From Methylovirgula ligni (GTDB taxonomy: Bacteria > Pseudomonadota > Alphaproteobacteria > Rhizobiales > Beijerinckiaceae), in contig NZ_CP025086.1 of the NCBI RefSeq assembly GCF_004135935.1, forward strand, positions 1-64,000: a stretch of DNA of 64,000 nucleotides, in the 5' to 3' direction. Positions 27,492 through 39,536 of this stretch are shown here, in pieces (the first letter of the stretch is position 1; every line of letters starts with the position of its first letter). The position numbers were made by a program, and so were the translations under genes. The notes under the pieces were generated by a model that saw nothing but the letters and a program-made list of their open reading frames with translations, did not search any database and was not told the DNA's origin.

Positions 27492-28250
27492 ATGATCGAA
27501 GACGATTTCGCGGCAGCTCTGCTCGATCCGGACAGGCCCGCGCCGGCCGCGATCAATGCCGCCTATCGCAGCCGTTTCGCCATCTACCGCAACAATGTCG
27601 CCGTGAGCCTCGTCGAGGCCCTGGCGACACGCTTCCCCGCCGTGCGCCGCGTCGTCGGCGAAGACTTTTTCGCACAGGCGGCACGTCTTTTCGTGACGGA
27701 ACATCCGCCAACGTCGCGGATGCTGGCGCTTTACGGCGACGGCTTTGCCGGCTTTCTCGACCGCCTGCCCGCCCGCGCCGAAGTTCCCTATCTGCGCGAT
27801 CTGGCGCGGCTCGAGGCTGCGCGCACACACGCTTATCATGCGGCCGATGCCGCCCCACTTGGCCCCGATACGCTGGCGCAGCTCTCACCCGAAACGCTCA
27901 GCGACCTGCGGCTCACACTGCATCCGGCTGTCGCGATTATCGATTCGTCCCATCCGATCGTCACCATCTGGGCGATGAATTCGGGCGAGCGGCCGCTCGC
28001 GGAGATCGAAGATTGGCAGGGCGAAGCCGCGTTGATCTCGCGACCCAAATTCGACGTCGAAGTTCGCGCTCTGCCCCCCGGCGGCGCGGCCTTCATGACC
28101 GCGCTGGCGCAGACAGCGACCCTTGCCGAAGCTGCGGAGACGGCGCTGGCGGCGGCTCCAGACTTCGATCTCGCCCTCAACCTCGCCGCGCTGTTCAGCA
28201 CCGGCCTCATCTCGCACGTCTCGCCGATTCCGGAAGGACAGATATCATGA
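27492..28250 (+). CDS. bufC: DUF2063 family partner protein of the MNIO enzyme
   Basis: The product is 252 residues. The N-terminal DUF2063 region shows the typical YRSRFAIYRNNVAVSLVEAL, FPAVRRVVGEDFF and PYLRDLARLEAAR segments. The C-terminal half is expected to act as a RiPP recognition element that presents the BufA core to BufB. It overlaps the next gene by 4 bases (ATGA). Its place directly behind bufB is constant in bufferin operons. It has no signal peptide, so modification happens in the cytoplasm before export. Confidence 0.9.
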   Translation: MIEDDFAAALLDPDRPAPAAINAAYRSRFAIYRNNVAVSLVEALATRFPAVRRVVGEDFFAQAARLFVTEHPPTSRMLALYGDGFAGFLDRLPARAEVPYLRDLARLEAARTHAYHAADAAPLGPDTLAQLSPETLSDLRLTLHPAVAIIDSSHPIVTIWAMNSGERPLAEIEDWQGEAALISRPKFDVEVRALPPGGAAFMTALAQTATLAEAAETALAAAPDFDLALNLAALFSTGLISHVSPIPEGQIS

Positions 28251-28735
28251 GCACCGTCACGCTTCCCACAGAGCAGGGTCCGCTGGTACGGCTTGCCGCT
28301 CGCATCATCGGCTTGCTCGAATCTTTGCCCTATTGGGTGCTGGGCCTTGCCGCTCGGATGTTTCCGGCAGCCGTCTTCTGGCAATCGGGACAGACGAAGA
28401 TCGAGGGCTGGCACTTGAGCGACAGCGCCATCGCGCTGTTCCAGGACGAATACAAGCTGCCGCTCATCGATCCGACCGTCGCGGCTTACGGGGCGGCGTT
28501 CGCCGAGCATTTCTTCCCTATTCTGCTCGTGCTTGGCCTTGCGAGCCGCTTCGCCGCTCTCTCGCTTTTGATCATGACCTCGATCATCGAGATTTTCGTC
28601 TATCCCGACGCCTGGCCGACGCATGGCGTCTGGGCGACCTGCTTCTTGCTCGTCATCACGCGCGGGCCCGGGCTGATCTCGCTCGATCATCTCATCGCCA
28701 GGCATTTCGGGATTGTCACGCGCAGAGCGAAGTAA
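28247..28735 (+). CDS. DoxX family membrane protein of the bufferin operon
   Basis: The product is 162 residues with four membrane helices of the DoxX type (AARMFPAAVFWQSGQTKIEGW, AEHFFPILLVLGLASRFAAL). DoxX-like proteins are common last members of bufferin and related stress operons, where they may pass electrons from the quinone pool or support oxidation chemistry. No mechanism is proven. The ATG at 28247 overlaps the bufC stop. The gene ends 3 bases from the convergent yejF stop. Confidence 0.85.
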   Translation: MSTVTLPTEQGPLVRLAARIIGLLESLPYWVLGLAARMFPAAVFWQSGQTKIEGWHLSDSAIALFQDEYKLPLIDPTVAAYGAAFAEHFFPILLVLGLASRFAALSLLIMTSIIEIFVYPDAWPTHGVWATCFLLVITRGPGLISLDHLIARHFGIVTRRAK

Positions 28736-28738
28736 AGA

Positions 28739-30364
28739 TTACTGCGCCACGACGCCGCTGCGGTCGGCTTCGATCGCGAAGGCCGCGGCGAAAAGCGCGC
28801 GCGTATAATCGCTCTGCGGATTGGCGAAAATCTCCGTCGCCGCCCCCTGCTCCACGACCTTGCCCTGGCGCATGACGACGATCTCGTTGGCGAGCGCGCG
28901 CACGACACGCAAATCGTGGCTGATGAAGAGATAGGCGAGCCGACGCTTTTCCTGCAATTGCCGCAGCAGATCGACGATTTGCGCCTGCACCGACATGTCG
29001 AGGGCCGAGGTCGGCTCGTCGAGCACGACGAATTTCGGCTCCAGCACCATCGCCCGCGCGATTGCCACACGTTGACGCTGGCCGCCGGAAAATTCATGCG
29101 GATAGCGGTCCATCGCCGCCGGATCGAGGCCTGTATCGGCAAGGGTGCGCGCGACGATCTCGCGCCGCTCCACAAGGCTGAGACGCGTGCCTTGCGCGAC
29201 AAGCCCTTCCGCGACGATATCGGCGATCGAGAGACGCGGCGAAAGTGATCCGTAAGGATCCTGAAAGACGATCTGCATGTCGCGCCGCAACGGCCGCATG
29301 GCCTTGAAGCTCAGGCCGTCGATGCGCTGGCCCAAATAGACGATCGGCCCTTGCGAGCGGATGAGCCGCAGCACGGCGAGGCCGAGCGTCGTCTTGCCCG
29401 AGCCGGATTCGCCGACGACGCCGATGGTCTCGCCCTGACGCAGCTTCAGCGAGACGCCGTCGACCGCCTTGACCGCGCCGATTGTCCGGCGCAGCAGGCC
29501 GCGCTTGATGGGGAAATGCACGCGCACGTCCTGCGCCTCGAGCACGACCGGCGCCGAGGAATCGCTCGTCGGCGGGCTCCCCTTCGGCTCGGCGGCGAGC
29601 AAAGCCTTTGTATAGGGATGCTGCGGCGACTTGAAAATCCGCTCGACGCTCCCGGCCTCGACGATCTCGCCGCGCTGCATCACCGCGACATCGTCGGCAA
29701 GCTTGCGCACGATGTTGAGATCGTGCGTGATGAACAGCATCGCCATGCCGTGGCGTTTCTGCAAATCCTTCAGCAGCGTAAGGATTTGCGCCTGTACAGT
29801 GACATCGAGCGCCGTCGTCGGTTCATCCGCGATGAAAAGATCGGGCCGGTTGGCGAGGCTCATCGCGATCATCACGCGCTGACGCTGGCCCCCCGAAAGC
29901 TGATGCGGATAGGCCGAAAGACGCTGCGCCGGATCGGGAATGCCGACCTCGCTGAGCAATTCGACGATGCGCTGCGTCAGCGCCGGCCCTTTGCGCGCGC
30001 CGTGAAGCTCGAGAATTTCGCCGATCTGCCGCGCAATCGTATGCAGCGGGTTCAGCGACGTCATCGGCTCCTGAAACACCATCGTGATCGCATTGCCGCG
30101 GATCGCGCGCAATCGCTTCTCATTGCATTTCAGAATGTCCTCGCCCTTGAACAGCGCGGCGCCCGAAACATGCGCAGCCGGCGGCAGCAGGCGCAGAATC
30201 GACAGCGCCGTCACCGACTTGCCGGAGCCGGATTCGCCGACGATCGCCAGCGTGCGGCCGCGATCCAGCGAGAAGGATATGCCTTTGACGGCCGGAAACT
30301 CCGCCCCGCTCTGCCGGAAGGCAACGCGCAGATCGCGCACGTCGAGAAGCGGCGCGCCGCTCAT
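28739..30364 (-). CDS. yejF: Oligopeptide/microcin C-type ABC transporter, fused ATP-binding protein
   Basis: The product is 541 residues with two complete ABC ATPase domains in tandem, as in YejF. Domain 1 has GESGSGKS (about 43), LSGGQRQR and LFIADEP. Domain 2 has GESGSGKT (about 330), FSGGQRQR and FVVLDEP. Each domain ends in an oligopeptide-transporter C-terminal motif ([16 protein letters not shown]). It powers uptake through YejB/YejE. The ATG at 30364 overlaps the yejE stop by 4 bases. A longer reading to 31099 is the yejE gene in another frame. Confidence 0.93.
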   Translation of the reverse strand: MSGAPLLDVRDLRVAFRQSGAEFPAVKGISFSLDRGRTLAIVGESGSGKSVTALSILRLLPPAAHVSGAALFKGEDILKCNEKRLRAIRGNAITMVFQEPMTSLNPLHTIARQIGEILELHGARKGPALTQRIVELLSEVGIPDPAQRLSAYPHQLSGGQRQRVMIAMSLANRPDLFIADEPTTALDVTVQAQILTLLKDLQKRHGMAMLFITHDLNIVRKLADDVAVMQRGEIVEAGSVERIFKSPQHPYTKALLAAEPKGSPPTSDSSAPVVLEAQDVRVHFPIKRGLLRRTIGAVKAVDGVSLKLRQGETIGVVGESGSGKTTLGLAVLRLIRSQGPIVYLGQRIDGLSFKAMRPLRRDMQIVFQDPYGSLSPRLSIADIVAEGLVAQGTRLSLVERREIVARTLADTGLDPAAMDRYPHEFSGGQRQRVAIARAMVLEPKFVVLDEPTSALDMSVQAQIVDLLRQLQEKRRLAYLFISHDLRVVRALANEIVVMRQGKVVEQGAATEIFANPQSDYTRALFAAAFAIEADRSGVVAQ

Positions 30365-31542
30365 GCGATGGTCTTTCGCGGGTCGAAGGCATCGCGCACC
30401 GCCTCGCCGATGAAGATCAGCAGCGACAGCATGATGGCGATAACGAAGAAGCCGGTCAGGCCCAGCCAGGGCGCCTGAAGGTTCGACTCGCCTTCGAGCA
30501 GAAGTTCGCCGAGCGACGCCGAGCCGGACGGCAGACCAAAGCCGAGGAAATCGAGCGCCGTCAGCGTCGAGATCGAGCCATTGAGCACGAACGGCAGAAA
30601 GGTCAGGGTCGCGACCATCGCATTCGGAAGTACGTGCTTGACCATGATCCGCGCGTTGCTGAGGCCGAGTGCACGCGCCGCCGTGACATATTCGAAATTG
30701 CGGGCACGCAGAAATTCCGCGCGCACGACATGGACGAGGTTGACCCAGGAAAAGAGCAGCAGCGTGCCGAGCAGAACAAAGAAGCTCGGCGTGATGATCG
30801 AGGATAAAATGATGAGCAGATAGAGCTGCGGCACGGACGACCAGACCTCGATCAGCCGCTGCAGGATGAGGTCGGTCCAGCCGCCGAAATAGCCTTGCAC
30901 CGCGCCCGCCGCGACGCCGACAACCGAGGAGATCGACGCCAGTGCAAGACCGAAGAGAACCGAAATCCTGAAGCCGTAAATGAGGCGTGCCGCGACGTCG
31001 CGGCCCTGGTCGTCGGTGCCGAGCCAGTTCCATTCGATATCGGCGCAGCCGTGATTCGGCTTGCCCGGCGGAAGGACGCGCGCCGCCGCAGCCGTGCACT
31101 GCTCCTGCGTCAGCATCCAGGTCGGTGGCGATGGCGCCGGCGTCGGCAGGGAGCGCTCGATGGTGCGATAGGAATAATGAATCGGCGGCCAGATCATCCA
31201 GCCATGCGCCTTGATCTCAGCGGCGATGAACGGATCACGATAATCGGTGCGCGCGAGAAAACCACCGAATTGCGATTCCGGATAATCCTCGAAGATCGGA
31301 AACAGCAATTCGCCCTTGTAGGAGGCGACCAGCGGGCGATCGTTGGCGATGAATTCAGCAAAGAGCGAGGCGACGAAGAGAAAAATAAAAATCCAGAACG
31401 ACCAATAGCCACGCTTGTTGTTGCGGAAATTGGCGAGCCTGCGCCGGTTGAGCGGCGTAAGCCTCAGCAATCCATCCCTGGCGAGCGGCGGCGCGAGCGC
31501 CATGAACTCGGCCGCCGGGCCCGATGTCGCCGGCAGGCTCAC
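30361..31542 (-). CDS. yejE: Oligopeptide/microcin C-type ABC transporter permease
   Basis: The product is 393 residues. After an N-terminal helix (GYWSFWIFIFLFVASLFAEF) comes a long periplasmic segment containing WNWLGTDDQGRDVAARLIYG, the usual DppC/OppC-type entry. Five more helices and the EAA loop (AARALGLSNARIMVKHVLPN) follow. The insertion before GTDDQGRD is typical of YejE. The start is a GTG placed directly against the yejB stop. It pairs with YejB in the inner membrane. Confidence 0.93.
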   Translation of the reverse strand: MSLPATSGPAAEFMALAPPLARDGLLRLTPLNRRRLANFRNNKRGYWSFWIFIFLFVASLFAEFIANDRPLVASYKGELLFPIFEDYPESQFGGFLARTDYRDPFIAAEIKAHGWMIWPPIHYSYRTIERSLPTPAPSPPTWMLTQEQCTAAAARVLPPGKPNHGCADIEWNWLGTDDQGRDVAARLIYGFRISVLFGLALASISSVVGVAAGAVQGYFGGWTDLILQRLIEVWSSVPQLYLLIILSSIITPSFFVLLGTLLLFSWVNLVHVVRAEFLRARNFEYVTAARALGLSNARIMVKHVLPNAMVATLTFLPFVLNGSISTLTALDFLGFGLPSGSASLGELLLEGESNLQAPWLGLTGFFVIAIMLSLLIFIGEAVRDAFDPRKTIA

Positions 31543-32637
31543 TCAGACCTCCCGCGTTTCGAAATCGATGCGCGGATCGATCCAGGTGTAAGTGAGGTCC
31601 GAGATGAGATTCACGACGAGGCCGAGCAGCGCGAAAATGTAGACGTTGGCGAAGACGACCGGGTAATCGCGATTGACGACCGATTCATAGGACAAGAGGC
31701 CGAGGCCATCGAGCGAGAAGATGGTCTCAATGAGCAATGCGCCGCCGAAGAAGGCATTGATGAAAGCGCCCGGAAATCCCGCGACGACAATCATCATCGC
31801 ATTGCGGAACACGTGGCCGTAAAGCACGCGCCGCTCGCTGAGGCCCTTCATCCGCGCAGTGAGCACATATTGCTTGCGGATTTCATCGAGGAAGGAATTC
31901 TTGGTGAGGAAGGTAACCGTCGCAAAGGCGCTGAGCGTCAGCGCCGACACCGGCAAAGTGATGTGCCAGAAATAATCCTTGATCTTGCCGAGGAGCGAGA
32001 GCTGATCGAAATTCTCGGAGGTAAGCCCGCGCAGCGGAAAAATCTGCCAGAACGAGCCGCCGCAGAACAGCACAATCAGGAAGATCGCGAAGAGAAAGCT
32101 CGGGATCGCATAACCGACGATGATGACGCTCGAGGTCCAGATGTCGAATCGCGAGCCGTCGCGCACCGCCTTGGCGATGCCGAGCGGAATCGAGATGAGA
32201 TAAGAGATCAGCGTCATCCATAGGCCGAGGGAAATCGAGACCGGCAGCTTCTCCTTGATCAGTTCGATGACGGACGTATCGCGGAAATAGGATTTGCCGA
32301 AGTCGAAGCGCAGATAATTCTTCAGCATGATCCAGAAGCGTTCGGGCGCCGGTTTGTCGAAGCCGAATTGCTTGTTGAGTTCGGCGATGAATTTCGGGTC
32401 GAGCCCCTGCGCGCCGCGATAGCGCGAGGTAAATTCCGTGCTGCTGCCGCCGCCTGCACGAGTGTCCGCGCCGCCGGTGAAATTCGTCGTCGCATTGGTG
32501 TCGAGGCCCTGCAATTGCGCGAGGATGCGCTCGACCGGGCCGCCCGGGGCGAATTGTACGATGATGAAAGAGATGAGCAGGATGCCAAAGACCGTCGGGA
32601 TCATCAAAAGGATGCGGCGGACGATATAGGCAAGCAT
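31543..32637 (-). CDS. yejB: Oligopeptide/microcin C-type ABC transporter permease
   Basis: The product is 364 residues. It begins [19 protein letters not shown], the DppB/OppB-type first helix, followed by a periplasmic insertion, [14 protein letters not shown] and the coupling loop [28 protein letters not shown]. The ATG at 32637 starts one base after the yejA stop. It forms the second membrane half of the importer. Confidence 0.93.
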   Translation of the reverse strand: MLAYIVRRILLMIPTVFGILLISFIIVQFAPGGPVERILAQLQGLDTNATTNFTGGADTRAGGGSSTEFTSRYRGAQGLDPKFIAELNKQFGFDKPAPERFWIMLKNYLRFDFGKSYFRDTSVIELIKEKLPVSISLGLWMTLISYLISIPLGIAKAVRDGSRFDIWTSSVIIVGYAIPSFLFAIFLIVLFCGGSFWQIFPLRGLTSENFDQLSLLGKIKDYFWHITLPVSALTLSAFATVTFLTKNSFLDEIRKQYVLTARMKGLSERRVLYGHVFRNAMMIVVAGFPGAFINAFFGGALLIETIFSLDGLGLLSYESVVNRDYPVVFANVYIFALLGLVVNLISDLTYTWIDPRIDFETREV

Positions 32638-32638
32638 G

Positions 32639-34534
32639 TCAATGGCCGGGGAGATGAACGCGCGCGGCCTTGTCCGTATCGTACCACCAGGTCGAGACGA
32701 CGCCGATATCGTATTTCGCGCTGCGCGCGGGACGCGAGAACACATCCCAATAGGCAACGAGATGATTGGGCTTGTTCCACATCGGCACCCAATAATGCCC
32801 GCATCGCAGGATGCGATCGATGCAACGGCAGATGTAGGTGAGCTTTTCGCGGGTATCGACGGTCAGCGCCTGTTCGATCAAGGCGTCGATCACCGGATCG
32901 GCAATGCCGGAAATATTGTAGGACCCCGGCAGATTGGCCGTCTGCGAGCCGAAATAGGCACGCATCGCCTCCCCCGGCGTAAGGCCGAGGCCGAAGCGCG
33001 ACGTGACGATGTCGTAATCGAAATTGTCGGTGCGCTGCTTATATTGCGCCGGATCGACGGTGCGGAAGCGCGCGGTGATGCCGAGCAGGTTGAGATTGCG
33101 GATGAAGGGCGCTGTGTGCGGCTCAAGCGCATTGTCGAAATCGAGGAATTCGATCTCGAACGGCTTGCCGTCCGGCAGCAACAGGTTCGCGCCATCGCGC
33201 TTGCAGCCGGCCGCGAGCAGAAGGTCGTTGGCCTTGCGCAGCAGCGTGCGATCTTCACCCGAGCCGTCCGAAACCGGCGGTACCGGCACGTCGCCGAACA
33301 CGGCTTCCGGCAATTTGGCCTTGAACGCCGAAAGGATCGCGAGTTCTTCCGGCGACGGCTTGCCGCTCGCCATCATCGGCGAGTTCTGGAAATACGACAC
33401 CGTGCGGTGATAAAGGCCGTACATGATGTTGCGGTTGGTCCATTCGAAATCGAAGCACTGTTCCAGCGCCTCGCGAATGCGGATGTCCTTGAATTTGTCG
33501 CGACGGATGTTGAGGAACCAGGCCTGCGTGCCGAGCGGCAATTGGTCCGGCAAAGTCTCGCGCTTGATGCGGCCGTCCTTGACCGCGGCGAACGTATATT
33601 GCGTCGACCACACGGCCGAGGTGAACTCCTCGCGGAAGGTGAAGACGCCGGCCTTGAAGGCCTCGAAGGCCACTTTGCGGTCAGCGAAATATTCGAAGCG
33701 GATGCGGTCGAAATTGTTCTGCCCGACGTTGAGCGGCAGATCCTTGCCCCAATAATCAGCGATGCGCTCGTAGACGATGAAATGGCCCGCGTCGAAGGAG
33801 CCGACCTTGTAGGGGCCTGAGCCCAGCGGCGGCTCCAGCGTCGTCTCGTTGAAGGCGTGTTTGCCGTAATAGGCCGCGGAGAAGATCGGCTGGCCGGCGA
33901 CAATCAGCGCCGCCTCGCGGCTGCGGCCCTTCTTCAGTTTCACCGTCACGACATCGTCGGCCTCGGCGGTCGCGCTGTCGAGATCGCGCAGCGATTGGGC
34001 GATCGCGGGATGGCCCTGCTGCTTCAGGATGTTCAGCGAGAAGACGACATCATGCGCCGTCAGCGGCGCGCCGTCGTGGAAACGCGCCTCCTTGCGCAGA
34101 AAGAAGCGATAGGTGAGCTTGTCGGCCGAGACCCAGACCTTTTTGGCGACGAGACCATAGAGGGCGTCGGGCTCGTCGCTGTTGCCGGCCATCAGCGAGT
34201 CGAAGACCGCGCCCATGCCGCTCGCGCCGTCGCCCTTCAGAATATAGACGTTGAAGGAATCGAACGTGGTCGGATCGACATTGGCGCCGCCGCCGGTAGG
34301 CTGCAGCGCGATTTCGCCGCCCTTCGGCGCCTGCGGATTGACATAGGCGAGGGATTTGAAGTCCGGCGGCAAAGCCAGATCGCCGAAGATCGACAGACCA
34401 TAGGTCTCGGCGCCCGCCGGCGCCGCTTCACCCAGAACGCGGAACGGGCGAAGTGGACCGATCGTGCCGAGAAAGCCGGAGCAGAGTTGGAGCGCGGAGC
34501 GGCGGGAGAAGACCGGACGTTTCAGCGAAGTCAA
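32639..34534 (-). CDS. yejA: Extracellular solute-binding protein of the Yej-type peptide importer
   Basis: The product is 631 residues of the family 5 solute-binding type (oligopeptide/YejA). The N-terminus carries twin arginines (SRRSALQL) and a hydrophobic stretch, so export by Tat or Sec is likely. Typical motifs are [41 protein letters not shown] and LGSGPYKV. YejA binds peptides or microcin C-like compounds and hands them to YejB/YejE. The start is TTG 34534 with GAGAGG upstream. It is the first gene of the yejABEF operon. Confidence 0.93.
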   Translation of the reverse strand: MTSLKRPVFSRRSALQLCSGFLGTIGPLRPFRVLGEAAPAGAETYGLSIFGDLALPPDFKSLAYVNPQAPKGGEIALQPTGGGANVDPTTFDSFNVYILKGDGASGMGAVFDSLMAGNSDEPDALYGLVAKKVWVSADKLTYRFFLRKEARFHDGAPLTAHDVVFSLNILKQQGHPAIAQSLRDLDSATAEADDVVTVKLKKGRSREAALIVAGQPIFSAAYYGKHAFNETTLEPPLGSGPYKVGSFDAGHFIVYERIADYWGKDLPLNVGQNNFDRIRFEYFADRKVAFEAFKAGVFTFREEFTSAVWSTQYTFAAVKDGRIKRETLPDQLPLGTQAWFLNIRRDKFKDIRIREALEQCFDFEWTNRNIMYGLYHRTVSYFQNSPMMASGKPSPEELAILSAFKAKLPEAVFGDVPVPPVSDGSGEDRTLLRKANDLLLAAGCKRDGANLLLPDGKPFEIEFLDFDNALEPHTAPFIRNLNLLGITARFRTVDPAQYKQRTDNFDYDIVTSRFGLGLTPGEAMRAYFGSQTANLPGSYNISGIADPVIDALIEQALTVDTREKLTYICRCIDRILRCGHYWVPMWNKPNHLVAYWDVFSRPARSAKYDIGVVSTWWYDTDKAARVHLPGH

Positions 34535-34613
34535 AAAAGCCTCTCTCTGACACTTTGCGGATGAGCCGCGAGTCAGAATGTCCGAGGATTATGTCGCTTT
34601 TTGACTTCGTCGG

Positions 34614-35153
34614 CTAGGGCGCGGGCTTCGGCAGCGGCACCGGGCTATCCGAGAGCGTATCGAGATAGGCGACGATGTCGGCGCGCTTCTGCGGATCCGG
34701 CTCGCCGGAGAAGGTCATCTTTGTGCCCGGGACAAAAGCCTGCGGGTCCTTGATGAAGGTGAAAACATCCTGCGGCGTCCAGGTGCCGCCCTTGGCCTTC
34801 ATCGCATCGGAATATTGGAAACCGGCGACAGAGCCGCGAGCGCGCCCGACAACGCCATAAAGCGGCGGCCCGAGAATGACGCCACCACCCTTGGCGAGGT
34901 TGTGACACATTTGGCAGACTTTGCTGTCGTCCTCGCCCTTCTTCGCACTCGCCTTGCCGATATAGCTGGCGAGCTCCTCGGTGGGGGCCGGTGCGGCAGC
35001 GGCCGCTGCCGGCTTCGGCGCCTCACCCGCGGCCGGAGTGTCGGCTGGCTTCGGATGCGAGAAAATCGCATTCGAGGCGAGATAGACGACTTGCAGGAAA
35101 AGCAGCGTGCCGAGAACGCCACCGGCGATCTTGTTGATCTCAAAGGAATTCAT
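34614..35153 (-). CDS. cycM: Membrane-anchored c-type cytochrome
   Basis: The product is 179 residues. An uncleaved N-terminal helix (GGVLGTLLFLQVVYLASNAIF fragments) anchors it in the membrane. An Ala/Pro-rich linker follows, then a class I cytochrome c with CQMCH (about 80-84) and an axial Met in GTKMTFSG. It matches CycM-type electron carriers, which link the bc1 complex to terminal cytochrome oxidase in rhizobia. The ATG is at 35153. It is divergent from pheA, a neighbour often seen with cycM in this order. Confidence 0.9.
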   Translation of the reverse strand: MNSFEINKIAGGVLGTLLFLQVVYLASNAIFSHPKPADTPAAGEAPKPAAAAAAPAPTEELASYIGKASAKKGEDDSKVCQMCHNLAKGGGVILGPPLYGVVGRARGSVAGFQYSDAMKAKGGTWTPQDVFTFIKDPQAFVPGTKMTFSGEPDPQKRADIVAYLDTLSDSPVPLPKPAP

Positions 35154-35404
35154 GACGGCTCTTCGTCCCCCCTTTTGGGTCATCCACGCCCGCAAAGATG
35201 ACATTTATGCTGATCATTAGTCGTTTTTGCGCGAGCTTGGCAACCCATATCCGCGCCGCCAGCGGCTAATTTTCCGCGCAATTGGCCGACGGCGTTGCCC
35301 TCTTTCATCCTATCGGAGTCTATGCTTATAGGCGGGCCGTGCCGGAGCGTTCCGGCGTCGACGCTCGCGCCGTTTCGAACCGGCGCGTGCCTTCTGAGGC
35401 AGGG

Positions 35405-36268
35405 ATGACGAAAAAGAAAATCGCCTATCAGGGCGAGCCTGGCGCCAATTCCGACATTGCCAGCCGGGCGCTCTATCCGAACTTGGAACCGTTGCCTCGC
35501 GCCACGTTCGAGGACGTGCTCGCGGCCGTCACCGACGGCGCCGCCGAATGCGCGATGATCCCGATCGAAAATTCGCTCGCCGGCCGCGTCGCCGATATTC
35601 ATGCGCTTCTGCCCACGGCGGGACTCTATATCGTCGGCGAATATTTCCTGCCGATCCATTTCCAATTGCTCGGCCTCAAGGGCACGAAGATCGAGAATTT
35701 GAAAACGGTCTACAGCCACGTCCACGCGCTGGGCCAATGCCGGAAAATCATTCGCGCGCATCATCTCGTCGCCCATATCAGCGGCGATACGGCCGGAGCG
35801 GCGCGGGAAATCGCAGAATGGCGCGACCCGACAAAAGCCGCCCTCGCGCCGGCGCTCGCGGCGGAAATTTACGGCCTCGATATCCTCGCCGTCGATGTAG
35901 AGGACGAGAAGCACAACACGACGCGCTTCGTCATTCTGGCGCGCGAGCCCCGCTGGCCGAAGCTTGGCACGAGTTCCCTGCTGACGACCTTCGTTTTCCG
36001 CGTCCGCAACGTGCCGGCCGCGCTCTACAAGGCGCTCGGCGGCTTCGCCACCAACGGCGTCAACATGACCAAGCTCGAGAGCTACATGGTCAACGGCGAA
36101 TTTACCGCGACCCAGTTCCTCGCCGATGTCGACGGCCATCCGGAGGAGCCGGCGCTCGCCCGCGCCTTCGAAGAGCTGGCCTTCTTCTGCAAGGAATTCA
36201 GGATTCTCGGCGTCTACCCCTCCCACCCGTTCCGCGCCGCCAGCGTGGCCGTGGGCGCGGCAGACTGA
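35405..36268 (+). CDS. pheA: Prephenate dehydratase
   Basis: The product is 287 residues. It converts prephenate to phenylpyruvate in phenylalanine synthesis. The catalytic domain shows AYQGEPGANSD, MIPIENSLAGRVADIH and the TRF motif (NTTRFVIL). The C-terminal ACT domain contains the regulatory motifs GALYK-like AALYKALGGFATNGVNMTKL and ESYM, which bind phenylalanine. There is no chorismate mutase domain, as is usual in alphaproteobacteria. The ATG at 35405 has GAGGCAGGG upstream; longer readings are not supported. Confidence 0.94.
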   Translation: MTKKKIAYQGEPGANSDIASRALYPNLEPLPRATFEDVLAAVTDGAAECAMIPIENSLAGRVADIHALLPTAGLYIVGEYFLPIHFQLLGLKGTKIENLKTVYSHVHALGQCRKIIRAHHLVAHISGDTAGAAREIAEWRDPTKAALAPALAAEIYGLDILAVDVEDEKHNTTRFVILAREPRWPKLGTSSLLTTFVFRVRNVPAALYKALGGFATNGVNMTKLESYMVNGEFTATQFLADVDGHPEEPALARAFEELAFFCKEFRILGVYPSHPFRAASVAVGAAD

Positions 36269-36480
36269 GGTTTTTGGGCTACGCCTTGAGGCGAAACATG
36301 CCGGCCTGCGCCAAAGCGGGCCGGCGGCCCCATTGCTGCCATCAAGGCCAATTTAACCATCTGAGGCGATGGCGCGAATGCAACGCATGTCGTGAAGCTC
36401 TCATAAAGGTTGACGGAACCTTCGTTTAACCAACGCCCGCTACCAAGGACGGAACGAGCGCCATGAAAGGAGTTTTTGTC

Positions 36481-36975
36481 ATGAGCCTTCACCGACGCGG
36501 GGGAGCTTTCAAGCTTGCCGCCGCTCTGGGCGTTGCCCTTGCGATGGCGGCCTGCGCCAAAAACCCCGGAGCCGACAGCCTCGCTGGCGGATACGGCACC
36601 GCGACCCCCGGTTCGCCGCAGGACTTCAGCCAGAATGTTGGGGACCGCGTCTTCTTCGAGACCGACTCGATCGAATTGACCTCGCTCGCGCAATCGACTC
36701 TCGACAAGCAAGCCACCTGGCTTCAGCAATACGGCCGCTACAATTTCGTCGTGGAGGGCCACGCCGACGAGCGCGGCACGCGCGAATACAATTTCGCCCT
36801 CGGCGCCCGTCGCGCCGAGCGCGTGAAGGAATATCTGATCGCCCGCGGCATCTCGGCGTCGCGTATCCGCACCATCAGCTACGGCAAGGAGCGCCCTGTC
36901 GCGGTCTGCAACGACATTTCCTGCTGGTCGCAGAACCGTCGCGTGGTCACCGACATCAACCCCGGCCAGTCGTAA
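36481..36975 (+). CDS. pal: Peptidoglycan-associated lipoprotein
   Basis: The product is 164 residues. A signal peptide with lipobox LAMAAC (Cys25) is followed by a short linker and an OmpA-like domain (RVFFETDSIEL, EGHADERGTREYNFALGARRA, SYGKERPV) that binds peptidoglycan. Pal links the outer membrane to the wall as part of the Tol-Pal system used in division. The ATG at 36481 is preferred over 36463 because AAAGGAG lies at ideal distance. tolQRAB are not next to it. cpoB, tilS, ftsH and glmM, its usual downstream neighbours, are close by but partly inverted. Confidence 0.94.
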   Translation: MSLHRRGGAFKLAAALGVALAMAACAKNPGADSLAGGYGTATPGSPQDFSQNVGDRVFFETDSIELTSLAQSTLDKQATWLQQYGRYNFVVEGHADERGTREYNFALGARRAERVKEYLIARGISASRIRTISYGKERPVAVCNDISCWSQNRRVVTDINPGQS

Positions 36976-37000
36976 GCCGAACGTCGATTATCTCGATCCG

Positions 37001-37034
37001 AAAAAGGCCGGTCCTCGCGGGGACCGGCCTTTTT
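37001..37034 (+). terminator. Bidirectional Rho-independent terminator
   Basis: AAAAA precedes a perfect 9-bp stem GGCCGGTCC/GGACCGGCC with loop TCGCGG, and TTTTT follows. It sits 25 bases behind the pal stop and 12 bases before the convergent stop of the small membrane protein gene, so it can end both transcripts. Confidence 0.88.
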
Positions 37035-37045
37035 CTTTCGCAGCG

Positions 37046-37339
37046 CTATTCAGGCGCCGAACCCGCAGGCGGCCTCGATGGAAGCGCGCGCAGGAATGTC
37101 AGAGAGAAAAACGCGCCGATCCAGGAGCCAACGGCTGCGAAGCACACGTAAACCCAGTTTTCCGTGTAATTGATGACGGCATAGGACGAGAGCAGATACC
37201 AGAAGCTGCTCCAGCTCGCCGCCGAAAATCGCCGCCGCGCACTGACGGCCGAGGTGAACATGACATAGACGGCATCCGTCGCCGCGGTCGCAAGGACGAC
37301 GCCCGCCGCCGTCAGCAGATCAATATGCAAGCCGCTCAT
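37046..37339 (-). CDS. Small membrane protein of unknown function
   Basis: The product is 97 residues with three predicted membrane helices (about 8-30, 42-60 and 64-85), separated by a basic loop SARRRFSA and an aromatic stretch SSFWYLLSSYAVINYTENWVY. The ATG at 37339 has a good GGAGATCGAG upstream, and the frame ends at a strong terminator, both of which support a real gene. I do not recognise the family. It lies between pal and ftsH exactly where the local gene order is rearranged. Confidence 0.65.
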   Translation of the reverse strand: MSGLHIDLLTAAGVVLATAATDAVYVMFTSAVSARRRFSAASWSSFWYLLSSYAVINYTENWVYVCFAAVGSWIGAFFSLTFLRALPSRPPAGSAPE

Positions 37340-37417
37340 CGCTCGATCTCCGGGCTTCTACCGCCTAAGGCATCAGACTAGGCGGGAACCGGAAGACGCG
37401 CGACAGGCCGGAATCGA

Positions 37418-37452
37418 AACGGCGCTCGATTGCCAGGCAATCAAGCGCCGTT
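37418..37452 (-). terminator. Strong hairpin downstream of ftsH, probable terminator
   Basis: A 16-position stem (AACGGCGCT, one mismatch, GATTGC) with a 3-base loop lies 23 bases after the ftsH stop. On the minus strand it is followed only by TTCGATT, so the T-tract is weak. On the plus strand it is followed by AATTTT. Confidence 0.55.
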
Positions 37453-37474
37453 AATTTTCAGTTGCCCTACAGGC

Positions 37475-39406
<1,932 letters not shown>

Positions 39407-39536
39407 ATTCAACTCGCCGCAGACCCGTTTTACGTCTTATCGAAAAACTGCCCGCTCATAGGCGCCGCCATGGCGCGTCCGCTTAATGTAGGCGCGGGCG
39501 CAGGGGTTGCCAAGAGAATGGCATTAGAGAACTCGC

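Noticed and set aside
28739..31099. A 786-codon frame read as one large ABC protein.
   Set aside because: The first 245 codons are yejE in another frame. The true yejF starts at 30364 with an ATGA overlap.
37380..37460. A possible tRNA on the minus strand, because of a GTTTCGATTCC T-loop-like string next to a hairpin.
   Set aside because: No acceptor stem, D-arm or anticodon loop can be formed. The hairpin is better explained as the ftsH terminator.
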